64,000 nucleotides of DNA from CBFHWU01 sp965659665 (GTDB lineage: Bacteria > Bacteroidota > Bacteroidia > Flavobacteriales > Flavobacteriaceae), in the NCBI GenBank assembly GCA_965659665.1, contig CBFHWU010000012.1:1-64000 (forward strand), written 5' to 3'. The notes beneath the pieces are model-generated. The model saw only the letters and a list, made by a program, of their open reading frames with translations. It made no database searches and was not told the origin of the DNA. A program made the translations under genes and the position numbers. Positions 51,958-61,381 of this stretch are shown here, in pieces; the first letter of the stretch is position 1, and every line of letters begins with the position of its first letter.

Positions 51958-54162
51958 ATGAGTTCAACTACAACCAACCTCAACCAATATTTAAAACAAT
52001 ATTTTGGTTTCGATAATTTTAGAGGCCTACAAGAAGAAGTAATTCATAGTATACTTCTTAAAAATGACACTTTTGTGATTATGCCTACTGGCGGAGGAAA
52101 ATCAATGTGTTATCAGTTACCTGCATTGATTCAAGATGGTACAGCTATCGTGGTATCCCCACTCATAGCGCTGATGAAAAATCAAGTCGATGCCATTAGA
52201 GGAATTTCATCTGAACACGGAATTGCTCATGTATTAAATTCATCTTTAAACAAAACACAAGTGAGTCAGGTGATGTCTGATATAAGTTCAGGGATAACCA
52301 AACTATTGTATGTTGCTCCCGAATCCCTTACTAAAGAGGATTATGTAGCCTTTTTAAGAGGAGTTACCATCAGTTTTATGGCTGTTGATGAAGCCCATTG
52401 TATTTCTGAATGGGGCCATGATTTCAGACCTGAATATCGAAACTTAAAAACTATCATTGAGCGAATTGGAGATAAAATACCAATTATTGGACTTACCGCC
52501 ACTGCTACCTTAAAAGTTCAGGAAGATATCATCAAAAATTTAGGAATGATAGTTCCAAAAACCTTCAAAGCATCTTTTAATCGTCCCAACCTCTACTATG
52601 AGGTCAAAACTAAAACCTCAACTGTTGATCATGATATTGTTAGTTTTATCAAACAACGCGAAGGAAAATCTGGTATTGTGTACTGCTTGTCGAGAAAAAA
52701 AGTAGAGGAACTCGCTCGGACCCTTCAAGTAAATGGAATAAAAGCGGTTCCTTATCATGCAGGATTAGATGGCAAGCACCGAGTAAAAAATCAAGATATG
52801 TTTTTGATGGAAGACTGTGACGTTGTGGTGGCTACCATTGCCTTTGGAATGGGGATTGATAAACCTGATGTGCGTTTTGTGATTCATCATGACATCCCGA
52901 AGAGCATCGAAAGTTATTATCAAGAAACTGGTCGAGCGGGAAGGGACGGTGGTGAAGGTCATTGCTTGGCCTTCTATTCGTATAAAGACATCGAGAAACT
53001 CGAAAAATTCATGTCTGGAAAACCTCTTGCCGAGCAAGAAGTAGGATATGCACTCTTGCAAGAAATGGTGGCATACTCTGAAACTTCTATGTCACGTCGA
53101 AAATTTATTTTACACTATTTTGGGGAAGAATTTGACGAGGTAAACGGAAAAGGAGCCAATATGGATGACAATTCTCGTTATCCAAAACCAAAAAAAGAAG
53201 CCCAGGAACAAGTCAAAACAATTATCAATCTCATTAAAATTACTGCCCAACAGTACAAAACTAAAGAGTTAGTTAACATACTCATAGGTAAAAAATCAGC
53301 AATACTCTCCTCTCACAAAATTGTAAAAAAAGATTTTTTTGGTTGTGGACAAGATTTTAATTCTAGTTTTTGGAGGGCATTGATTCAACAATTATTGGTT
53401 GCCGGATATCTACATAAGGAAATTGAAAGCTTTGGAGTAATTAAACTCAAAACACTAGCATTGGAATTTATAGCTGCTCCAAGGTCATTTATGATATCCG
53501 AAAATCATAATTTCGATGCTTCGCTTGCCGACAATGATTCTGGTGGAAGTTTTTCAAGTAAATCATTGAGCTATGATAAACAACTCTTTAAAGTTTTAAT
53601 TACCCTCAGAAAAAAAGTAGCTTCAAAAAACAATGTGCCACCATATGCTGTATTTCAGGAAAATTCTATTGAGGACATGGCCCTCAAATATCCAATTACA
53701 ATTGATGAACTCAAAAATGTTAACGGAGTAGGGGAGGGAAAAGCAATTAAATATGGTGCTCAATTTTTAGAGCAAATCAAGGAATATGTAAATGAACATG
53801 ACATCACACGACCTGAGGATCTTGTTTTTAAATCAACAGGAGCTAATTCAAGTTTAAAACTTTATATCATTCAAAATATTGATCGAAAGCTTCCCCTGTC
53901 TGATATTGCCAATGCAAGAGGAATGACTATGATTAAATTCATCAAAGAATTAGAAACCATTGTTTTTTCCGGTACTAAACTTAATATTCAATATGAAATA
54001 GATAACTTGTTTGATGATGATCAGCAGGAAGAACTTCAAGAATATTTTTTGGAAGCTGAATCCGATGATATACAAGAGGCTATTGAAGAATTTGATGGAG
54101 ATTATGAAGAGGAAGAAATGCGACTGTTTCGAATCAAATTCATTAATGAGGTAGCAAATTAA
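51958..54162 (+). CDS. recQ: ATP-dependent DNA helicase RecQ
   Basis: A 734-residue RecQ. Helicase motifs: FRGLQEEVI, TGGGKSMCYQLPAL, VDEAHCISEWGHDFRPEY, LTATAT and the arginine-finger QETGRAGRDG. The Zn-binding cysteines usually found after LLNYFGE are missing: HYFGEEFDEVNGKGANMDD has no Cys. An RQC region and a C-terminal HRDC-like domain (about 540-620) follow, with an acidic tail. It unwinds recombination intermediates with 3'-5' polarity. Confidence 0.95.
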   Translation: MSSTTTNLNQYLKQYFGFDNFRGLQEEVIHSILLKNDTFVIMPTGGGKSMCYQLPALIQDGTAIVVSPLIALMKNQVDAIRGISSEHGIAHVLNSSLNKTQVSQVMSDISSGITKLLYVAPESLTKEDYVAFLRGVTISFMAVDEAHCISEWGHDFRPEYRNLKTIIERIGDKIPIIGLTATATLKVQEDIIKNLGMIVPKTFKASFNRPNLYYEVKTKTSTVDHDIVSFIKQREGKSGIVYCLSRKKVEELARTLQVNGIKAVPYHAGLDGKHRVKNQDMFLMEDCDVVVATIAFGMGIDKPDVRFVIHHDIPKSIESYYQETGRAGRDGGEGHCLAFYSYKDIEKLEKFMSGKPLAEQEVGYALLQEMVAYSETSMSRRKFILHYFGEEFDEVNGKGANMDDNSRYPKPKKEAQEQVKTIINLIKITAQQYKTKELVNILIGKKSAILSSHKIVKKDFFGCGQDFNSSFWRALIQQLLVAGYLHKEIESFGVIKLKTLALEFIAAPRSFMISENHNFDASLADNDSGGSFSSKSLSYDKQLFKVLITLRKKVASKNNVPPYAVFQENSIEDMALKYPITIDELKNVNGVGEGKAIKYGAQFLEQIKEYVNEHDITRPEDLVFKSTGANSSLKLYIIQNIDRKLPLSDIANARGMTMIKFIKELETIVFSGTKLNIQYEIDNLFDDDQQEELQEYFLEAESDDIQEAIEEFDGDYEEEEMRLFRIKFINEVAN

Positions 54163-54182
54163 ATAATAAAGGCTAAAACACT

Positions 54183-54190
54183 TATATTTG
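54183..54190 (+). promoter_or_regulatory. -7 promoter box of the PPIase gene
   Basis: TATATTTG, perfect TAnnTTTG, 16 bases before the ATG at 54207. Confidence 0.6.
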
Positions 54191-54206
54191 TGCTCAAATT
54201 TTTTAT

Positions 54207-55139
54207 ATGAATCCTGGAATTTACGCAGTATTTCACACTCTTAAAGGAACTATTAAAATCAATTTGACTTACGACAAAACCCCTGGAACAGTTGGAAACT
54301 TTGTCGCCCTTGCCGAAGGAAATATTGAAAATGATCACAAAGATCAAGGAAAACCATATTATGATGGCTTATTGTTTCATCGTGTAATTCCAGACTTTAT
54401 GGTGCAGGGCGGGTGTCCTCAAGGTACTGGAGTTGGAGGACCTGGTTATCAATTTGATGACGAATTTCATCCCGAATTAATCCATGACCAGCCTGGTGTT
54501 TTATCTATGGCCAATGCTGGGCCAGGGTCTAATGGGAGTCAATTTTTTATTACACATACCGCTACTCCATGGTTAGATGGAAAACATACCGTATTTGGTC
54601 ACGTAATCGAAGGTCAAGAGATAGTTGATGCTATTGAGCAAGGGGATGCTATCGAAAAAATTGACATCATACGCCTTGGAAAAGAGGCAGAAGATTGGAA
54701 TGCTGTTGAGGCCTTCAGATCTTTTGAAGGAGCACGTGAAAGTCGTCTTAGAAAAGCTCGCCAAAGTCAAGTTGCTCAATTAGAATCCTTAGCTAATGGA
54801 TTTGATAAAACAGCAAGCGGACTTCGTTACCAAATTATTCAAAAAGGCACAGGATTAAAAGTTGAAAAGGGGCAAACAGTTCGTGTGCATTACAAAGGTC
54901 AATTGGTTGATGGCACTGTGTTTGATTCTTCTTACAAAAGAAACCAACCGATAGAATTTAAAATAGGGATTGGACAAGTAATTCCTGGGTGGGACGAAGG
55001 AATTCTATTATTGAACGTTGGAGATAAAGCACGTTTTGTTATTTCAAGTGATTTGGCCTATGGCGAACGAGGGGCTGGAGAGGTTATTCCTGCAAATGCA
55101 ACTTTGATTTTTGATGTCGAATTACTCAGTGTAAAATAA
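54207..55139 (+). CDS. Peptidyl-prolyl isomerase, cyclophilin-FKBP fusion
   Basis: A 310-residue protein with two different isomerase domains: cyclophilin at about 1-165 (LLFHRVIPDFMVQGGCPQGTG, GPGSNGSQFFITHTATPWLD, FGHVIEGQEIVDAI) and FKBP at about 205-310 (VRVHYKGQLVDGTVFDSSYK, VIPGWDEGILLLNVGDKAR, GAGEVIPANATLIFDVELL), joined by a charged helix. Both accelerate prolyl cis-trans isomerisation. No signal peptide is seen, so it is probably cytoplasmic. Confidence 0.94.
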   Translation: MNPGIYAVFHTLKGTIKINLTYDKTPGTVGNFVALAEGNIENDHKDQGKPYYDGLLFHRVIPDFMVQGGCPQGTGVGGPGYQFDDEFHPELIHDQPGVLSMANAGPGSNGSQFFITHTATPWLDGKHTVFGHVIEGQEIVDAIEQGDAIEKIDIIRLGKEAEDWNAVEAFRSFEGARESRLRKARQSQVAQLESLANGFDKTASGLRYQIIQKGTGLKVEKGQTVRVHYKGQLVDGTVFDSSYKRNQPIEFKIGIGQVIPGWDEGILLLNVGDKARFVISSDLAYGERGAGEVIPANATLIFDVELLSVK

Positions 55140-55204
55140 ATTAAGTTAACAACCTATCATTTTTTGTTTTAATCGACGAATTGCAAATGAATGGTGTAAT
55201 ATTT

Positions 55205-55780
55205 TTATTTGACAATAGTTCCACTATTTTTCCATTTAATATTACAACCAATACTAGGTTTTTGTAAGACATCAATTTGAACCCCATTTAAATGAGCATC
55301 GAGCGCATTACGCATATCTTTTCCTGTAACGGGTATGCCATTTTCTGGTCGTGAACCGTCCAGCTGTCCTCGATAAATAAGTAAATCATCCTTGTCGAAA
55401 ATATAAAAATCAGGAGTGCACGCTGCCTCATAGGCTCTTGCGATTTCTTGAGATTCATCATATAAATAAGGGAAATTAAATCCTTCTTTTTCAGCGATAA
55501 CTTTCATTAAATCAGGGGCATCTTCTGGGTAGTTTTCAATATCATTACTAGAAATCGCCACAAAGCCAATCCCTTTTGATTGATAATCACGAGCTAAAGA
55601 AACCATCCCTTTAAAAACATGTTTTACAAATGGACAATGATTACAAATAAACATTACCACAGTTCCATTTGTACCTGAAATGTCTTTCCAAGTGGTCAAA
55701 ATTTGAGTTTTGGTATCCAAAAGATTAAAAGAAGGTGCTTTTGTTCCTAAAGCTAACATATTAGAGGGTGTACGTGCCAT
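55205..55780 (-). CDS. Thioredoxin-fold protein (AhpC/TSA-like)
   Basis: A 191-residue protein beginning MARTPSNMLALGTKAPSFNL. It has VMFICNHCPFVKHVFKGMV (Cys-x2-Cys-Pro) and GFVAISSNDIENYPEDAPD, followed by YEAACTPDFYIFDKDD and GQLDGSRPEN. These are the marks of the redoxin subgroup with the CNHCPFV motif. It may act as a peroxidase or disulfide reductase; no signal peptide. Its ATG lies 12 bp after the ABC transporter stop, so the two are co-transcribed. Confidence 0.88.
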   Translation of the reverse strand: MARTPSNMLALGTKAPSFNLLDTKTQILTTWKDISGTNGTVVMFICNHCPFVKHVFKGMVSLARDYQSKGIGFVAISSNDIENYPEDAPDLMKVIAEKEGFNFPYLYDESQEIARAYEAACTPDFYIFDKDDLLIYRGQLDGSRPENGIPVTGKDMRNALDAHLNGVQIDVLQKPSIGCNIKWKNSGTIVK

Positions 55781-55792
55781 GATGGTTAAATG

Positions 55793-57577
55793 TTAAATTT
55801 TTTCTAATCGTTGTTTTGTGTAAAGCTCTTTATAATATCCTTCTGAATTAACCAACACTTTGTGGGCACCAAACTGAACAGATTTTCCTTTTTCAAGCAC
55901 TAATATTTTGTCTGCATTTTTTGCTGAGGATATTCGATGGGAAACTAAAATTACCGTAACTCCATGGGTTACTTTTTTTAGATTCTGTAAAATTTGTTCT
56001 TCGGTTTCGGTATCAACTGCCGATAAACTATCATCCAAGAGTAATACTTTAGGGTTTTTCAGTAGCGCACGAGCAATCGATATTCGCTGCTTCTGACCTC
56101 CAGAGAGATTCACACCTCGTTCTCCCAGAACTGTTTCATAACCCTGTAAAAAATGAATAACATCATCATGAACTGCAGCTTGTTTGGCCGCATTTTCAAT
56201 TTCTTCTTGAGTAGCTTCAGGATTTCCAAATCGAATATTATTTGCAATGGTGTCTGAAAATAAAAAGGCATGTTGAGGAACATAGCCAATACAGCCCCTT
56301 AAACTTTCGAGTTTGTAATCGTTCGATCGTTTTTGATCGATGAGGATGTTCCCATGAGTTGGATCATACAGTCGACCTATTAAATTTAAAAGTGTTGATT
56401 TACCTGAGCCTGTTCGTCCCATGATAGCCAGTGTTTCCCCTTCTTTAATGGATAGATTAAGTCCATCAATAGCAATAATATTAGTGTCTTCATATTGGTA
56501 TTGAACCCCTACAAAATCTATGGAATATTGAGTCACTTCAAGTACGGAATCCCTATTATTTTGTATTTCGGGTTCTTGACTCAAAAACTCATTTATTCTT
56601 TTCTGAGAAGCTGCCGCTTGTTGAATGATTGACGTAACCCATCCTACAGTTGCTACAGGCCAAGTCAGCATATTAATATAAATGATAAACGAAGCCAATA
56701 TACCTAAATCGATATCCCCTTGAATAAATTGATTTCCCCCAATAAAAATTACCATGATATTGCTAATTCCAATAAGGAGTATCATTAATGGAAAAAACCA
56801 TGCTTGAACTTGGACAAGTTGCATATTTTTAGTTTTACTGTCGCCAGACAAAATCTCCATTTGACTATTAATTTTTGGTTCAATAGCAGTAGATTTTATA
56901 ACCGAAATTCCACTAAATGTTTCTTGTGCGAAAGCAGCAAGCTTGGATAAATATTCTTGAACAACTGTGCTGCGCTGATGAATCAAACGACTCAATTTAT
57001 ATATGGCAAAAGACAAAATAGGTAAAGGCATCAAAGAATAGAGTGTAAGTTTGGGCGCTATGCTTACCATGTGGCTTATGACAATAACAAATAATGAAAA
57101 AGTATTGATGCTGTACATTAAAGCAGGTCCAACATACATTCGAACTTTTGAAACATCCTCACTTATTCGACTCATTAAGTCACCAGTTCTATTTCGTTTA
57201 TAAAAGTTAAGGGAAAGACGTTGATAATGTTGATAAATATCATTTTTAAGATCGCATTCAATAAAACGTGAAACGTTAATGATTGTTTGACGCATAGTAA
57301 AAGTAAATCCACCAGAAATCAAGGCTGCTCCAATGATAAAGAGAATATTTTTTATTAATTCAGCTTGGATTTTTTCTATAGACGCATCGGGAGTTGAAAG
57401 ATATTCATTGACTTTTGATATAGAATCTCCCACTAAACTGGGTGCAATGACAGCAAAGATTTTGGCGGCAATAGTAAAACAAACTCCAAAGAGTAATCGG
57501 ACTCTGTATTTGTAAAAGTATTTATTGAGATATCGAAGTGCGTACACAAGTTTTATTGATCTTTCAAAGATAATCAT
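55793..57577 (-). CDS. ABC exporter, fused permease-ATPase (MsbA-like)
   Basis: A 594-residue half-transporter with six membrane helices (about 20-320) and a C-terminal ATPase: Walker A MGRTGSGKSTLL, Q-loop YVPQHAFLF, signature LSGGQKQRISIARALL, Walker B VLLLDDSLSAVD and switch His in VSHRIS. It works as a homo- or heterodimer for lipid, peptide or drug export. Substrate not deducible. It is divergent from nusB. Confidence 0.92.
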   Translation of the reverse strand: MIIFERSIKLVYALRYLNKYFYKYRVRLLFGVCFTIAAKIFAVIAPSLVGDSISKVNEYLSTPDASIEKIQAELIKNILFIIGAALISGGFTFTMRQTIINVSRFIECDLKNDIYQHYQRLSLNFYKRNRTGDLMSRISEDVSKVRMYVGPALMYSINTFSLFVIVISHMVSIAPKLTLYSLMPLPILSFAIYKLSRLIHQRSTVVQEYLSKLAAFAQETFSGISVIKSTAIEPKINSQMEILSGDSKTKNMQLVQVQAWFFPLMILLIGISNIMVIFIGGNQFIQGDIDLGILASFIIYINMLTWPVATVGWVTSIIQQAAASQKRINEFLSQEPEIQNNRDSVLEVTQYSIDFVGVQYQYEDTNIIAIDGLNLSIKEGETLAIMGRTGSGKSTLLNLIGRLYDPTHGNILIDQKRSNDYKLESLRGCIGYVPQHAFLFSDTIANNIRFGNPEATQEEIENAAKQAAVHDDVIHFLQGYETVLGERGVNLSGGQKQRISIARALLKNPKVLLLDDSLSAVDTETEEQILQNLKKVTHGVTVILVSHRISSAKNADKILVLEKGKSVQFGAHKVLVNSEGYYKELYTKQRLEKI

Positions 57578-57654
57578 TCAAATCCTAAAAATACCTTCTT
57601 ATGCTCCAAAATAAACACTATTTTTACCCCTTTAATGTCTTAACGATCTTTGCT

Positions 57655-58596
57655 ATGCTTACCCGCAGACACATTCGCGTCAAAACTATGCAAGCCTTGT
57701 ATGCTTTTGATTTTTCAAAAGATGACAATTTAATCCCCTACGAAAAGCAGATCGCTGCCAGCAGTAAAGGATTTTATGAGCTTTATTTAATGCTGCTTTC
57801 GATGTTGGTGGAAGTTCGATCCTGTGGATACCAGCTTTATCTAAAAAATAAAAAACAATATCTACCCGCTTCTAAAGACCAATTAAACTCTAAATTTTTT
57901 AATAATATAGTTTTAATCAACCTTTCAAACGACAAAGTACTTGAAGATCAAATGGATAGATTTAAATTGCGGTTTTGGAAACAACACGATGAATATGTTC
58001 GTCTCATATGGAATCAGGTCGCTGAAAGTAACGTCTACAAAAACTATATCCATAATCAAGAACAATCCTTCAAAAGTGATTTGAAGTTTGTGGAGCAATT
58101 ATTTGTCGATGTAATAGCTCCTTTTGAACGCTTGTATGAGTTTTTAGAAGAAACCAAAATTTCATGGATTGACGATCTTCCCTTAGTTAACACCATTGTA
58201 TTAAAAAGCTTGATGAGAATATCACAAAAAAATGACTCCTCTGTTGTGCTTAAAGAGCTTTACAAGTTTCCTGAAGACAAAGATTTTGGATTAAATTTGT
58301 TCAGAAAAACAGTGCTTAACAATGATAAACTACTAAATGAAGTGGAAGGAAAAACCCCCAATTGGGAGCAAGACCGCATTGGCAACCTCGACCTCACTCT
58401 CATTAAAATGGGAATTGCCGAGTTATTGTATTTCCCCTCTATTCCTGTGAAAGTAACCATCAATGAATATTTAGAAATCGCCAAAGAATATGCAACCCCA
58501 AAAAGCAGTTATTTTATCAATGGTGTTTTAGATAATCTGTCTAAAGAATTTCAAACAACAAACCGATTAAATAAAAATCTAAGAGGATTGCAGTAA
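57655..58596 (+). CDS. nusB: Transcription antitermination factor NusB, long form
   Basis: A 313-residue protein from ATG 57655 (MLTRRHIRVKTMQALYAFDF); the open frame reaches 57601 but this start matches NusB. The C-terminal half has the NusB fold (LTLIKMGIAELLYFPSIPVK, VTINEYLEIAKEYATPKSSY, FINGVLDNL). It is about twice the size of E. coli NusB because of an N-terminal extension common in Bacteroidota. It works with NusE (S10) in rRNA antitermination. Confidence 0.94.
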   Translation: MLTRRHIRVKTMQALYAFDFSKDDNLIPYEKQIAASSKGFYELYLMLLSMLVEVRSCGYQLYLKNKKQYLPASKDQLNSKFFNNIVLINLSNDKVLEDQMDRFKLRFWKQHDEYVRLIWNQVAESNVYKNYIHNQEQSFKSDLKFVEQLFVDVIAPFERLYEFLEETKISWIDDLPLVNTIVLKSLMRISQKNDSSVVLKELYKFPEDKDFGLNLFRKTVLNNDKLLNEVEGKTPNWEQDRIGNLDLTLIKMGIAELLYFPSIPVKVTINEYLEIAKEYATPKSSYFINGVLDNLSKEFQTTNRLNKNLRGLQ

Positions 58597-58602
58597 TATT
58601 TA

Positions 58603-58610
58603 TATTTTTG
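58603..58610 (+). promoter_or_regulatory. -7 promoter box of the DUF1573 gene
   Basis: TATTTTTG fits TAnnTTTG, about 20 bases before the ATG at 58630. Confidence 0.5.
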
Positions 58611-58629
58611 TCAAATAATTAATAAACCC

Positions 58630-59136
58630 ATGAAAAAGTTTTTTTACCTCTTCATCTTATCTTCAATCCTTGGATGTACCTCAAATGCTTCAAATAAAAT
58701 AAAACAGGAAAATATTATTATTTCTGAAAAACGCGCTGAACAAACAGATCAACTAGCTGTATTAAGCTTTGATAAAATTGAACACGATTTTGGCACTATT
58801 AATGAAGGGGATATTGTGGAAACAGCATTTGTTTTTACCAACACCGGTAACTCGGATCTCATTATTCAGGATGCACGTGGAAGTTGTGGATGTACAGTTC
58901 CTGAATATCCAAAAAATATACCTATTGCACCAGGAGACTCATCCGTAATGAAAGTCAAATTTGATTCTTCGAATAAACCCAACAATCAAATGAAAACTGT
59001 TACAATCTCAGCAAATACAAAAAAAGGGAGAGAAGTAATTCGGATTAAAACTTTTGTAACTCCCGACCCAGTAAAAGAACAACAACGTCAAGATCGCCGT
59101 CAAGCAATGAAAGACCGTCAAAAAACTAATCAATAA
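58630..59136 (+). CDS. DUF1573 lipoprotein
   Basis: A 168-residue protein with a lipoprotein signal (MKKFFYLFILSSILGCTS, Cys16) and a DUF1573 domain: FDKIEHDFGTINEGDIVETA, FTNTGNSDLIIQDARGSCGC and PGDSSVMKVKFDS. The immunoglobulin-like domain is common in Bacteroidota; the Gly-Ser-Cys-Gly-Cys-Thr motif may bind metal or form a disulfide. Function unknown. It lies eight bases before yajC. Confidence 0.93.
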   Translation: MKKFFYLFILSSILGCTSNASNKIKQENIIISEKRAEQTDQLAVLSFDKIEHDFGTINEGDIVETAFVFTNTGNSDLIIQDARGSCGCTVPEYPKNIPIAPGDSSVMKVKFDSSNKPNNQMKTVTISANTKKGREVIRIKTFVTPDPVKEQQRQDRRQAMKDRQKTNQ

Positions 59137-59144
59137 TTTTTATA

Positions 59145-59432
59145 ATGTCAGATCAATTCCGCTTATTATTACCCATTTTAATTATCTTTTTTTTCTTTAT
59201 GATTTTGCCACAACAGTTGCGCACACGAAAAGAAAAAAAATTCAAAAATAGTCTCAAAAAGGGTGATCGTGTAATCACAAAAAGTGGTGTTCACGGAAAA
59301 ATCGTTGAGGTTAATGACGCTAATGATACCTGTGTTATCGAAACAATGGCGGGTAAACTTAAAATGGAACGAAGTTTTATTTCTATGGATTTCAGCAAGA
59401 AACTTCTCGATCAAACCCCTTCAAAAAAATAA
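59145..59432 (+). CDS. yajC: Preprotein translocase subunit YajC
   Basis: A 95-residue protein with an N-terminal membrane helix (LLLPILIIFFFFMILPQQ) and the YajC core RTRKEKKFKNSLKKGDRVIT, SGVHGKIVEVND. It associates with SecDF/YidC at the translocon, which fits the SecA gene in the same window though not adjacent. Confidence 0.94.
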   Translation: MSDQFRLLLPILIIFFFFMILPQQLRTRKEKKFKNSLKKGDRVITKSGVHGKIVEVNDANDTCVIETMAGKLKMERSFISMDFSKKLLDQTPSKK

Positions 59433-59474
59433 ATTTTAAATGCATTTCTTGACAAATGTTTTTTTTAAAATGAA

Positions 59475-60494
59475 ATGGTGTATCAACGGATTATAAAACC
59501 AATTTTATTTCTTTTTGACCCGGAAAAAGTTCATTATTTCACCTTTCGGATGATTCGTTGGGTACATTATATTCCAGGGGTAAAAACATTGATACGTGCT
59601 AATTACATGGTCAAGGACCCTCGATTAAAACGCGAATGCTTTGGATTGACTTTTCCTAACCCTGTGGGTATGGCTGCTGGGTTTGATAAAGACGCTAAGT
59701 TGTTCAATGAATTTTCAAATTTCGGGTTCGGGTTTATTGAAATCGGAACAATCACCCCCAAGCCCCAAAAAGGAAATCCTAAAAAACGTCTTTTTCGCCT
59801 TGTGGAAGATAATGGTATTATTAATCGAATGGGGTTTAACAATCTTGGAGTTGATGCTGCAGCCTTAAGATTACGTAAAAATAAAGGGGTTATTATAGGT
59901 GGTAATATCGGAAAAAATAAACATACCCCCAATCATAAAGCTATAGCAGATTACAAAGATTGTTTTCATGCTTTGTTCAATGTTGTTGATTATTTTGTGG
60001 TCAATGTGAGTTCGCCTAATACACCAAACTTAAGAGAACTTCAAGAAAAAGAACCATTGACAAAGTTGTTAAGATCCCTACAAAACGAAAACTCCGAAAA
60101 AAAATCTCCTAAACCTATTTTACTAAAAATCGCCCCTGATCTTACATCAACTCAATTACTAGATATTATAGATATTGTACATACTACTAAAATTGCTGGA
60201 ATAATTGCTACCAACACGACCCTTAGTCGTAAATCCCTAAAAAGCAAACATGCCACTCAGCTAGGAGGATTAAGTGGAAAACCATTATCGAATCAAAGCA
60301 ACGAGGTTATTCGTTTTCTCCACCAACAAAGTAACGGAGCCTTTCCTATTATCGGGGTTGGAGGAATTCATTCTGTAGAAGATGCCCTTGAAAAATTTGA
60401 GGCAGGTGCTACATTGATTCAACTTTATACAGGCTTTGTTTATGAAGGACCAGCTTTAATTCATCGGATTAATAAGGCTTTAATTCAGAAATAA
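59475..60494 (+). CDS. pyrD: Dihydroorotate dehydrogenase (quinone), class 2
   Basis: A 339-residue class 2 enzyme. N-terminal membrane-associating part (RIIKPILFLFDPEKVHYFTF), FMN and substrate motifs NPVGMAAGFDKDAKL, GFIEIGTITPKPQKGNPKKR, LFRLVEDNGIINRMGFNN and catalytic VNVSSPNTPNLRELQ, and the phosphate-binding GVGGIHSVEDA, GATLIQLYTG. It oxidises dihydroorotate to orotate at the inner membrane. Confidence 0.96.
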   Translation: MVYQRIIKPILFLFDPEKVHYFTFRMIRWVHYIPGVKTLIRANYMVKDPRLKRECFGLTFPNPVGMAAGFDKDAKLFNEFSNFGFGFIEIGTITPKPQKGNPKKRLFRLVEDNGIINRMGFNNLGVDAAALRLRKNKGVIIGGNIGKNKHTPNHKAIADYKDCFHALFNVVDYFVVNVSSPNTPNLRELQEKEPLTKLLRSLQNENSEKKSPKPILLKIAPDLTSTQLLDIIDIVHTTKIAGIIATNTTLSRKSLKSKHATQLGGLSGKPLSNQSNEVIRFLHQQSNGAFPIIGVGGIHSVEDALEKFEAGATLIQLYTGFVYEGPALIHRINKALIQK

Positions 60495-60498
60495 TTTC

Positions 60499-60506
60499 TA
60501 TATTTG
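60499..60506 (+). promoter_or_regulatory. -7-like box in the pyrD-GT2 gap
   Basis: TATATTTG, perfect TAnnTTTG, but 150 bp before the glycosyltransferase ATG; a long leader would follow, including an imperfect inverted repeat TTAGGT/ACCTAA near 60508-60535. Evidence is limited. Confidence 0.35.
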
Positions 60507-60658
60507 GTTAGGTACCCCAATATTACACCTAAACATGTTTAACCTACACCCTTTTGATTGCTCAAACTATGCGCAGCTTATATTTTGTTCCCCTTTATTT
60601 GACGTTAATTATTCAATAGGATCGTTCTTTTATTATTTTGATTTTAAAAGAATTTCCC

Positions 60659-61378
60659 ATGATAAATAAATTATCCATTATCATACCTGCTTTTAATGAA
60701 GAAGCAACAATTCATTTGATATTAAATAAAATCAATGAAGTAAGCTTAATAAATAATATCAATAAAGAAATAATTATTGTCGATGATTGTTCAAAAGATG
60801 AAACAAAAAAAGCGATAATAAATTATGCTTCCCAACATCATGAGCTTGATATAAATCTTTTTGAACACGACATTAATAAAGGAAAAGGAGCAGCAATTCA
60901 AACGGGTATCAAAAATGCAAGCGGAGAGTACCTGATTATTCAAGATGCCGATTTAGAATATGATCCTCAAGAATATAATGACTTGCTGAAACCTATAGTC
61001 GCAGGTTTTGCAAACGTGGTATATGGGTCGAGATTTGCAGGAGCTAATCCACACCGAATTTTATTTTTCTGGCACACCATTGGCAATAAATTCCTAACCT
61101 TTTTGTCAAATATGGTTACCAATCTAAATTTAACCGATATGGAAACTTGCTACAAGTTGTTTAAAACAGATATTATTAAAAAAATTAAATTTAACGAGAA
61201 TAGATTCGGATTTGAGCCTGAAGTGACAGCTAAAATTTCAAGAATTCCTAACATTAAAATTTATGAAGTTGGTATTTCATATTACGGTAGAACTTATGCT
61301 GAGGGGAAAAAAATTGGATGGAAAGACGGTTTTCGAGCAATTTATTGCATTATTAAATATGGTTTACTAAAAATATAA
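60659..61378 (+). CDS. Glycosyltransferase family 2 (dolichyl-phosphate mannosyltransferase-like)
   Basis: A 239-residue protein from ATG 60659 (MINKLSIIIPAFNEEATIHL); an upstream TTG in frame is less likely. GT-A fold with EIIIVDDCSKDETK, GKGAAIQTGIKNASGEYLII, QDADLEYDPQEY (DxD-like), VYGSRF, ETCYKLFKT and RFGFEPEVTAKI. It is like DPM1/bactoprenol glucosyltransferases, moving a sugar onto a polyprenyl phosphate. The following membrane protein, three bases on, probably uses or moves the lipid-linked sugar. Confidence 0.92.
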   Translation: MINKLSIIIPAFNEEATIHLILNKINEVSLINNINKEIIIVDDCSKDETKKAIINYASQHHELDINLFEHDINKGKGAAIQTGIKNASGEYLIIQDADLEYDPQEYNDLLKPIVAGFANVVYGSRFAGANPHRILFFWHTIGNKFLTFLSNMVTNLNLTDMETCYKLFKTDIIKKIKFNENRFGFEPEVTAKISRIPNIKIYEVGISYYGRTYAEGKKIGWKDGFRAIYCIIKYGLLKI

Positions 61379-61381
61379 ATT

